Source: Bacteroidota bacterium
GTDB lineage: Bacteria; Bacteroidota; Bacteroidia; Bacteroidales; VadinHA17
Assembly: GCA_030613125.1 (NCBI GenBank)
Contig: JAUWMO010000066.1
Location: forward strand, 1 to 12,410
Direction: 5' to 3'
Length of the DNA stretch: 12,410 nucleotides
Every line of letters starts with the position of its first letter. Within the stretch, counting starts at the first letter, position 1. Position numbers and translations under genes: made by a program. A model generated the notes under the pieces. That model ran no database searches, had not been told where the DNA came from, and saw only the letters and a list, made by a program, of their open reading frames with translations. Positions 6,433 through 12,410 of this stretch are shown in pieces.

Positions 6433-7707
6433 CTATTTAGCTGATTGTATTGCTTTTAAAGCAGTACCTGTTGCATCTTTAAGCGATGCGGAAACTTCCT
6501 GTGGATTTTTATTGCATCCTGCAGCATATATACCGGGTTCAAGTTTTTCAGCTGAAACAAAACCGGATTCGTCTGTTGAAATTTGTTCTAAAGGAGAAAC
6601 ATTTGGTACCATCCCTGTGGCCAGTACCACAAGATCGGCTACCGATGAAATTTTTATGCCCGATAGAATATCTTCAGCTTCACAGATCATATTTCCGGTT
6701 TCTTTTTCTTCTCTGATCCTGCCCACTTTTCCCTTGACTAAATCAATCCGGGGATTAGCCTGTACCCGGTTCAGGAAATCTTCATGCCTGCCCATCAGCC
6801 GTAAATCAACATAAAAGATCTTTACATTAACTTCAGGATCCTGCTCGGTCAGGTACAAAGCCTGCTTTAAGGAAACGGAACAGCAAACACCGGAACAATA
6901 AGAGAGATAAGATTCGTCACGTGAACCTGCACACTGAACAAAAACGATGTTTTTGGGAGCTTCACCATTCGAAGGTTTTACTATTTTTCCTTTATTCGGA
7001 CCATTTGGTGATGCCATTCTTTCCATCATCAGATTGGTAATGATGTCAGGAAATACACCAAATTTCAGCTCAGGTATCTGTGAAACATCAAAAAGTTCCC
7101 ATCCTGTTGCAAAAACAATTGAGCCAACCTTTATTTCAATGATTTCAGGAGATTGCCCGAAATTTATAGCATCATATTTGCATACTTCCCGGCATTTCCC
7201 GCATTCATCTTTAAGGCATACATTTTCATCTATTACATATTTATGAGGAAAAGCCATTTCATGAGGAAGAAAGATTGCCCGGGATTTGTCCAGTCCCAGA
7301 TTAAAATCGTTTTCTCTTTCTACCGGACACACTTTTTCACAATCACCACAGGCTGTACATTGATGATTAACATATTCAGGTTTCATTTCCAGAAAAACAT
7401 AAAAGTTTCCTTCAGAACCTGAAATTTTTTTAACTGTTGCAGAGGTGAGGAGCTGGATTCGGGGATTTTGTCTGATCCGGCGAAAGTTAATTTCAAGACC
7501 ACACCAGGGAGGACAAAGTTTCGGAAAGTATTGGTTCATCATGGCTACCTTGCCACCAAGGTAGGGTAGTTGTTCAATCAAAACAACTCTATAACCCACT
7601 TCAGCGGCTTCAAGGGCAGTGGTAATTCCGGATATCCCACCTCCGACAACCAGGATACCCCTGCCAAAACCTTCTGATTGAGCTGTTACTCTATTCCCCC
7701 TATTCAT
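6433..7707 (-). CDS. qmoA: QmoA, HdrA-like flavoprotein subunit of the Qmo complex
   Basis: QmoA is the smaller HdrA-like flavoprotein of the Qmo complex, on the cytoplasmic side near APS reductase. This 424-residue protein has an N-terminal dinucleotide motif (VVGGGISG, 20-27) and an HdrA-type loop, C65-P-P-W-C69. A first Cys group is C117-T-A-C-G-D-C-E-K-V-C127-P and a second is C164-x4-C169-x2-C172-x3-C176 before KYDAINF. VFVQCAGSRD and YCSGVCC (about 255-276) and the FAD-binding end YAAGCNKNP near the C-terminus are also present. The second Cys group could bind an additional cluster (inference). The start at 7707 is fixed by an in-frame TAA 9 bp upstream. The upstream gap of 394 bp to aprA is unusually long, so qmoAB may have its own promoter or depend on read-through from aprBA. 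Confidence 0.94.
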   Translation of the reverse strand: MNRGNRVTAQSEGFGRGILVVGGGISGITTALEAAEVGYRVVLIEQLPYLGGKVAMMNQYFPKLCPPWCGLEINFRRIRQNPRIQLLTSATVKKISGSEGNFYVFLEMKPEYVNHQCTACGDCEKVCPVERENDFNLGLDKSRAIFLPHEMAFPHKYVIDENVCLKDECGKCREVCKYDAINFGQSPEIIEIKVGSIVFATGWELFDVSQIPELKFGVFPDIITNLMMERMASPNGPNKGKIVKPSNGEAPKNIVFVQCAGSRDESYLSYCSGVCCSVSLKQALYLTEQDPEVNVKIFYVDLRLMGRHEDFLNRVQANPRIDLVKGKVGRIREEKETGNMICEAEDILSGIKISSVADLVVLATGMVPNVSPLEQISTDESGFVSAEKLEPGIYAAGCNKNPQEVSASLKDATGTALKAIQSAK

Positions 7708-7761
7708 TAATAATTAATGTCTTTTAAAGTAAAACTTATTTAACCTCTATTATTAATAAAA

Positions 7762-7856
7762 AGCCGCGAATTACTTATGTGAGATCGCTTCGCTAAGTTC
7801 GCTAATTATAAATGAATTATGATACATGTTTTTTTATCATTCGCGCATTAGCGGCT
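7762..7856 (-). repeat. inverted-repeat element ending in a T-run on the transcribed strand; possible terminator
   Basis: AGCCGC (7762-7767) pairs with GCGGCT (7851-7856). The overlapping GCGAAT (7766-7771) also pairs with ATTCGC (7839-7844), so two registers compete. Read on the minus strand, the element ends with GCGGCTTTTTATT, a GC-rich stem base followed by a T-run as in an intrinsic terminator. The long 70-nt interior, with a GCGAAGCG-type core, is not typical of one. It may be a dispersed palindromic element that also weakens transcription between aprA and qmoA. Confidence 0.5.
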
Positions 7857-8047
7857 AATTCTTAAACAATTAAGAAAGTTTATGAATTAATCAGGTTAAA
7901 TAATAAGCACCAAAAATTAAAATACAAACAAATTGCAAATCACAATGATCAAAATATCAAAATTACTTATATAATAACGGATTTGGAGTTTTGAATTTAG
8001 AATTTTCTATTTATTTGTTTTTTGTTATTTGAAGTTTGGAATTTGAT

Positions 8048-8069
8048 ACTTAAGTAGACATCCTTAAGT
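8048..8069. repeat. small hairpin downstream of aprA
   Basis: ACTTAAG (8048-8054) and CTTAAGT (8063-8069) form a perfect 7-bp stem with an 8-nt loop, 32 bp after the aprA stop. The stem is AT-rich with no T-run, so any terminator role would be weak. Confidence 0.4.
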
Positions 8070-8101
8070 TTATGGGCAAACTCTAATTAATAAACAGGTC
8101 T

Positions 8102-10006
8102 TTAATGTTCATCAAGATCAACAAGATCAATTATGTTTTTTTTTGTCATTTCCCACTCATCAGTTTCCGGGTTCCACCTGCTGTTTACAAAACATTTCCA
8201 GTTCTTTTCCATTTTTGGGAAATCAGACCTGAAATAATACCCGGGCCACCTGGTTTCTTCTCTGAAAAGCATAGTTTTGATGTGGGACTCTGCTTGCCAG
8301 AGGCGATGAATATTTTCCCAGCATCGCATCAATTCATGTGTATCAGCGGCAGCGAGTTTTCCAGAATCTTCTTTCATATATTGCAGGAATTCCAGTCCCT
8401 TTTCCAGAAGTGGTTTCGAAGTCTTAAAGGCATTTGATACTCCTCCTGCATATTCATCCATAATTTTTTGCAGTCTGAACATAAACATCCGGGGTTTGAT
8501 ATAATTGGGGTTTATATCGGGATCAACTGTTAACTCTTTATGTTGTGTAAAAACCTCCAGAGGCTGAAATATCTGTTCTTTGATTTTCTCAATAGTTTCC
8601 TGTTCAATATTGGGTAGATCGGGATGGTCGACACAAAAACTTATTGCAGCTTTAGCAGCAATTCGGCCCTCGGTAAAAGATCCTGAAGAAAATTTATGAC
8701 TTGATGCCCCTGATGCATCGCCCGCCGCAAATAATCCCTGAACGGTAGTCATATTCGGATATCCCCATTTGTAATCATCAGGGGCCAGATCTTCAGGACC
8801 TGAAACCCAGGCACCTGATCCTCCTGAGTGAGATCCTATGAAATATGGTTCACATGCGGCAATTTCCGAAGGTGTTTCCTCTGGTTTAATATTGGTTGAG
8901 GCCCACAATAAAGCCTGGCTTATGGTCATATCAAGAAAATCTTCCCAGGCTTCATTTTCAAGTTTTTTTAGTGTCCTCTTAGCAGATTTCTCATCATCTG
9001 CTTCGTTTACAATTTTTTGAATTGCCTTTTCAGTTCTCATATATATCGGGTGATTGCCTTCTTCAACCTCCAGCATCATCAGGTAATTTCTGAGGTTGGC
9101 CGGAGTTGGTTTCGCAGTTCCATAGGGTAACCAGTTTTTCAGTTCCCCGGCTCTTTTCTCCATATAATCCTCGCCAAGTGCATTGGTAGCCTGTGACTTA
9201 AATAGTAAGAACCATGCACCAACCGGACCATAAGCATCTTTGAACCTAACAGGGACAAACCGGATCTCCTGACATGTCATTTCGGCTCCGGCCCTGATAG
9301 TAAAATATGCACTGGCGCCTGAATTAAATGGCGGGTACCACGAACGGCCAAGACCTTCTCCCACCGACCTGGGTTTGAATACATGCACAGCACCTCCCAT
9401 TGTAGCAAGTACACTCTTTGCTCTGAATATATAAAATTTATTTTCTCTCAGGCTAAAACCAACTGCACCAATACACCTTCCCTCTTTCATCAGAGGGCTT
9501 GTAATAAAGATCCTTTCATAATATGATCCGTTTTCTCCTAACTCAGCAAGAGCATTTTTTGCAGCTTCCGCAACAATGGTTTTATAGGATTCTCCATTAA
9601 TCATTATCTGCCACCGGCCCTCACGTACATAATTTCCCTCTTCATCTTTCCAGATAGGAAGACCCCATTTTTCAAAAAGATGCACAGATGAATCCACATG
9701 CCGGGCTATATTTGCCACCAGATCGTCTCTTACCACGCCCATGAGGTCATTTTTTACGTAGCGTACGTAATCTTCCAGAGTGTTTGTTCCGTCTTTTAAT
9801 CCTAAATACTCATTTATAGCTGATAATCCCATGGCAACTGCTCCGCTGCGTTCCATAGCAGCTTTATCAACCAGTGTCACCTTTAAATTTTGTTGTTTTG
9901 CCCAGTGTGCTGCTTCAAAAGCAGCGCCACATGCTGCCATTCCGCCTCCAAGGATTAAAAGATCAGTAGTAACTTCAACAGTTTCAAAATTATTGATAAT
10001 ATCCAT
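8102..10006 (-). CDS. aprA: AprA, adenylylsulfate reductase alpha subunit (FAD)
   Basis: AprA is the catalytic flavoprotein that interconverts APS and sulfite plus AMP in the cytoplasm. At 634 residues it is slightly short for the family (about 650-670). The FAD-binding start LGGGMAACG (19-27) and the block RSGAVAMGLSAIN (53-65) are present, as is FAAGDASGASSHKFSSGS around 426-443. Residues matching the Archaeoglobus active site, aligned from memory, are N65 (N74), W223 (W234), R254 in FVPVRFKDAYGPVGAWF (R265), L267 (L278) and H393 in GSHSGGSG (H398). None is missing, so activity is likely. The start is 2 bp after the aprB stop, a normal aprBA arrangement. No frameshift or internal stop is seen. 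A fumarate reductase-type flavoprotein is excluded by these motifs and by the aprB neighbour. Direction of the reaction is not shown by the sequence. Confidence 0.96.
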   Translation of the reverse strand: MDIINNFETVEVTTDLLILGGGMAACGAAFEAAHWAKQQNLKVTLVDKAAMERSGAVAMGLSAINEYLGLKDGTNTLEDYVRYVKNDLMGVVRDDLVANIARHVDSSVHLFEKWGLPIWKDEEGNYVREGRWQIMINGESYKTIVAEAAKNALAELGENGSYYERIFITSPLMKEGRCIGAVGFSLRENKFYIFRAKSVLATMGGAVHVFKPRSVGEGLGRSWYPPFNSGASAYFTIRAGAEMTCQEIRFVPVRFKDAYGPVGAWFLLFKSQATNALGEDYMEKRAGELKNWLPYGTAKPTPANLRNYLMMLEVEEGNHPIYMRTEKAIQKIVNEADDEKSAKRTLKKLENEAWEDFLDMTISQALLWASTNIKPEETPSEIAACEPYFIGSHSGGSGAWVSGPEDLAPDDYKWGYPNMTTVQGLFAAGDASGASSHKFSSGSFTEGRIAAKAAISFCVDHPDLPNIEQETIEKIKEQIFQPLEVFTQHKELTVDPDINPNYIKPRMFMFRLQKIMDEYAGGVSNAFKTSKPLLEKGLEFLQYMKEDSGKLAAADTHELMRCWENIHRLWQAESHIKTMLFREETRWPGYYFRSDFPKMEKNWKCFVNSRWNPETDEWEMTKKNIIDLVDLDEH

Positions 10007-10008
10007 AA

Positions 10009-10449
10009 TTAGTCAAGTTTTGCAAGGTCAGTTTTACCGGTTGATTCAGGTTCGGTTCTTAATAGGGGGCTTTTCAGGTCGGAAGTTCCGGTCGAATATC
10101 CGGCATCAGGCTTTATACTGCCTTCAGGGGTTGTCCGGGTTCGAAACCTGAAACGTTTTATATCCCCATCACGGAACTTTACAGACCACATAATAGCATC
10201 GGAGCTCCTCATGGGTTGAACAACACCGCCCAGAGGCATGAAATCTGCATAACCCCTAACTTCAATTGCCTGAGTTGGACAGATTTTTACGCAACTGTAA
10301 CACTCCCAACACATTTCAGGTGCCCTGTTTATGGCTTTTCCAGTAGATTTATCAAGTACCATCAGATCATTCGGACAGATATACTGACAGGCTGTGCGGT
10401 CAATGGCTTTACAGCCATCGCATTTTTGGGTGATAACAAAACTTGGCAT
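10009..10449 (-). CDS. aprB: AprB, adenylylsulfate reductase beta subunit (2x 4Fe-4S)
   Basis: AprB is the iron-sulfur subunit that carries electrons between the Qmo complex and the FAD of AprA. It is 146 residues long. The two clusters are bound by C10/C13/C21/C25 (KCDGCKAIDRTACQYICP) and C47/C50/C53/C57 (CWECYSCVKICP). W48, between the clusters, sits at the same number as the electron-transfer tryptophan of Archaeoglobus AprB. The strand region MWSVKFRDGDIKRFRF (87-102) and TTPEGS (106-111) are typical. The C-terminal tail (about 117-146) should wrap around AprA; its polar, Ser/Thr-rich end (SDLKSPLLRTEPESTGKT) looks variable. It is the first gene of the module, with a promoter candidate at 10521-10549. 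The upstream neighbour is a divergent permease and not sat. Confidence 0.96.
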   Translation of the reverse strand: MPSFVITQKCDGCKAIDRTACQYICPNDLMVLDKSTGKAINRAPEMCWECYSCVKICPTQAIEVRGYADFMPLGGVVQPMRSSDAIMWSVKFRDGDIKRFRFRTRTTPEGSIKPDAGYSTGTSDLKSPLLRTEPESTGKTDLAKLD

Positions 10450-10520
10450 ATATTATTTTTTTGTTTACTCGACTGACTACTAAAATATTTTAACTTTTTA
10501 AATATACCTTAAAATAATTA

Positions 10521-10549
10521 CAAAATTTTAAATTTAACCTGTTTGCCAA
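10521..10549 (-). promoter_or_regulatory. candidate Bacteroidota-type promoter for aprBA
   Basis: On the minus strand TTG (10547-10549) lies 18 bp upstream of AAATTTTG (10521-10528), which matches the -7 consensus TAnnTTTG except at the first base. The leader to the aprB ATG would be about 65 nt. A short inverted repeat CTGTT-TGCC-AACAG (10539-10552) covers the -33 site and could be an operator. The match is imperfect and the area is AT-rich. Confidence 0.4.
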
Positions 10550-10660
10550 CAGCAGCAGTGATCTTACGAGTTAACAAAGGCCAATATGCTAATTATGCCA
10601 AATGCTTTATGTAGTATCCTTTTATTTATATCTTTACTAATCAAGTAATTTTAAACCTTA

Positions 10661-12410
10661 ATGATTTCGATCATCCTGAAGTTTACTTTTCGAAATTTTC
10701 TCAGAAATAAATTTTATCATTTCATAAGTATTAGTGGTTTGGCAATTGCAATAGCCAGTCTTTTCTTTATCCTGATTTGGGTTAACTATGAATTAAGTTT
10801 CGACCGCTTCCATCCAAATGCAAAACGAATTTACCGATTTACAATTGAAGTTAACAGAGGAGATTATTTTTCTCATTGGGCCAGAATAACGGAACCTAAT
10901 TTGCTTCAGTTACCTGATTATTTTCCGGAAATCGAGAATATGATCAGATTGCAACATATGCGAAATGCCAGGGTTAAGATCGATGAAAACAAATTTTTCT
11001 GTAACAAGTTTTTTAGCACGGATTCATCCTTCTTTAATGTATTTGGCTACAAATTAATTATTGGCGATCCTAAAAAGGTGTTGGCAAATCCTAAATCCTT
11101 GGTTATCTCAAGAAGTTTGGCTCATAAATATTTCGGTAATACTAATCCCATTGGAAAAGAAATTTATACAGGCCATCAGTTTGATACAGTTCAGCATATG
11201 TATACTGTTACGGGGATTATGGAAGATTTTCCTAAAAACTCACATTTTCATATTGAGATTTTGGGATCTTTCGATGATCCAAAAAAGGATGTGGGATGGG
11301 CATATTATTACCTTCTTCTAAAAGAACAGGCAAAGGCTAATAAGATTATTCAGAATTATCACAAATTTCTGGGTCAATTTGTGGAGCAAGAATATGTATC
11401 TGTGTTTACCGCACATCTACAACCAATACCGGATATTCATTTATATTCTGATAAATCCAGGGAAATTGAGCAAAATGGAAAAATTCTATATGTATATATT
11501 TTCGGCATTGTTGGCCTGGTATTATTGGTAATAGCATTCATTAACTATACTAATTTTCAGGTTGCTGCTTTGAATAAAAAACTTAGTTTCATTTATCTGA
11601 ACCGGATAGTAGGAGCAAGAATACCACATATTGCTTCATTTATTGGTTTTGAAAATCTTTTGAATCAGTTGATTGCCATTTTTGTTGGTATAATTATATT
11701 TTTTCTTGGGATCCCTGTTTTTAACATATACTTTGGTTACGACTTAAGATTAAACGATTCATTTTTTTGGTTGCAGGTATTAGCTTTGTCTTTAATAATT
11801 ATTGCTGGAGGTGTCTTAGTTGGTGTTTTTCCGGTTTTTCTTTTAAGAATTAAAGAAAAACTTTATGCATTAACCGGTAGGGTCTTTTACCAATCAGGCT
11901 ATAAACTGTTTCCAGTCGGGAAGAAATTTTCTATTAGAAAATCACTGATAATACTTCAATTCTCCGGATCAATCGTTCTGATTATTTGTACAATCATTAT
12001 ATTTCAGCAGGTCAAATATATGTTGAATTCGGGAATTGGAGGTGGACAGAATAATATATTAGTAATGAAAAAACTTCCCCAACCGGTAGTGGATAAATAC
12101 AATATATTTAAGAAAGAACTTTTATCAAATCCTTTAATTGAGGAGGTTACTGCATCTATGGAAGAACCCTCGTATGAAACTATGGATGGAATGAGATTTG
12201 AGATGAATGGTCTGGATGAATCTTTAAAGGAACAAATTCTTCATGTGTTACCAGTTGATTATAATTATTTTGATTTTTTTAATATCCCGATAGTTGCCGG
12301 AAACGATTTTCAGGAATATAAAAGAGATGATAAACAAGAACAATTTATCATTAATGAAAGTACAATAAGATTCCTTGGATTCAACTCTCCTGGGGAAGTC
12401 ATTGATAAAC
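10661..12410 (+). CDS. FtsX/MacB-type ABC transporter permease, partial (runs off window)
   Basis: An open frame of 583 codons from the ATG at 10661 to the window edge without a stop. The N-terminus (LKFTFRNFLRNKFYHFISISGLAIAIA) is typical of the large Bacteroidota permeases with MacB periplasmic core and FtsX domains, which are usually about 780-800 residues. Membrane segments are at about 18-40, 275-296, 332-357, 368-395 and 428-450, with a long extracytoplasmic domain (about 41-270) between the first two. NYTNFQVAALNKK and GIVGARIPH-like coupling sequences follow TM2. A second repeat of the architecture begins after TM5 (NILVMKKLPQ...). Its substrate is unknown; the ATPase partner is outside the window or elsewhere. 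It is divergent from aprB across 211 bp (10450-10660), so it is unlikely to be co-transcribed with the sulfur genes. Confidence 0.88.
   Translation, partial: MISIILKFTFRNFLRNKFYHFISISGLAIAIASLFFILIWVNYELSFDRFHPNAKRIYRFTIEVNRGDYFSHWARITEPNLLQLPDYFPEIENMIRLQHMRNARVKIDENKFFCNKFFSTDSSFFNVFGYKLIIGDPKKVLANPKSLVISRSLAHKYFGNTNPIGKEIYTGHQFDTVQHMYTVTGIMEDFPKNSHFHIEILGSFDDPKKDVGWAYYYLLLKEQAKANKIIQNYHKFLGQFVEQEYVSVFTAHLQPIPDIHLYSDKSREIEQNGKILYVYIFGIVGLVLLVIAFINYTNFQVAALNKKLSFIYLNRIVGARIPHIASFIGFENLLNQLIAIFVGIIIFFLGIPVFNIYFGYDLRLNDSFFWLQVLALSLIIIAGGVLVGVFPVFLLRIKEKLYALTGRVFYQSGYKLFPVGKKFSIRKSLIILQFSGSIVLIICTIIIFQQVKYMLNSGIGGGQNNILVMKKLPQPVVDKYNIFKKELLSNPLIEEVTASMEEPSYETMDGMRFEMNGLDESLKEQILHVLPVDYNYFDFFNIPIVAGNDFQEYKRDDKQEQFIINESTIRFLGFNSPGEVIDK

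Larger units (their letters stand above)
7708..8101. other. 394-bp AT-rich gap between aprA and qmoA
   Basis: No gene is seen. The part next to qmoA holds an inverted-repeat element (7762-7856). The middle (7860-8045) is low-complexity A/T-rich DNA with repeated CAAA-type words. Close to the aprA end is a small hairpin (8048-8069). An exact reverse match to the -7 consensus, CAAAATTA at 7958-7965, has no partner -33 TTG and lies about 250 bp from qmoA. I do not count it as a promoter. Confidence 0.7.

Noticed and set aside
6371..6814. Plus-strand open frame across the qmoA/qmoB junction
   Set aside because: It is antisense to two strongly identified genes and arises from their codon pattern.
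7958..7965. Exact minus-strand match to the -7 promoter consensus
   Set aside because: There is no -33 TTG at proper spacing, it is far from qmoA, and the AT-rich context makes a chance match likely.
7708..8101. Possible small gene in the aprA-qmoA gap
   Set aside because: No open frame with coding character is present on either strand; the DNA is low-complexity and A/T-rich.

Overview
The window looks like a chromosomal piece from a Bacteroidota bacterium, probably a Bacteroidales/Marinilabiliales-type anaerobe. The reasons are AT-rich DNA, genes without Shine-Dalgarno sequences, candidate promoters of the Bacteroidota type (TTG / TAnnTTTG), an FtsX/MacB-type ABC permease of the kind abundant in that phylum, and DUF362/DUF6599 proteins. 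The taxonomic call is an inference from these traits; no marker gene is present.

The centre of the window (10449 down to 2755, minus strand) is a complete dissimilatory sulfur module: aprB, aprA, qmoA, qmoB, qmoC. AprBA is the cytoplasmic adenylylsulfate (APS) reductase that interconverts APS and sulfite plus AMP. QmoABC is its membrane partner, passing electrons between the quinone pool and AprBA. All five proteins keep their recognisable cofactor motifs, and the AprA active-site residues that I can align from memory are all present. The module is therefore very likely functional. This pathway is classically described in sulfate-reducing Deltaproteobacteria, Archaeoglobus, Nitrospirae and Firmicutes, and in some sulfur oxidisers. 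Its presence in an apparent Bacteroidota genome is the most interesting thing here. No sat (ATP sulfurylase), dsr or aprM gene lies in the window, so the direction (sulfate reduction or sulfite oxidation) cannot be decided.

The module is split into three blocks, aprBA (2-bp spacing), qmoAB (2-bp spacing) and qmoC, by two long non-coding gaps. The aprA-qmoA gap (394 bp) is AT-rich and holds an inverted-repeat element ending in a T-run on the transcribed strand. The qmoB-qmoC gap (436 bp) is a mosaic of structured repeats: a nested ~160-bp stem element whose pairing is better as minus-strand RNA, a ~10-bp-period GAAAC array, and two compact hairpins.

On the left (391-2741, plus strand) is a probable three-gene operon: a Tat-exported DUF362 protein, a DUF6599 protein and a small DUF2007-like protein. 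It has a good Bacteroidota promoter and converges on qmoC with only 13 bp between stop codons. The leftmost 390 bp are non-coding and contain a perfect 17-bp-arm palindrome. On the right (10661 to the window end, plus strand) a divergent FtsX-like ABC permease runs off the edge; it occupies the place where sat often sits in sulfate reducers.
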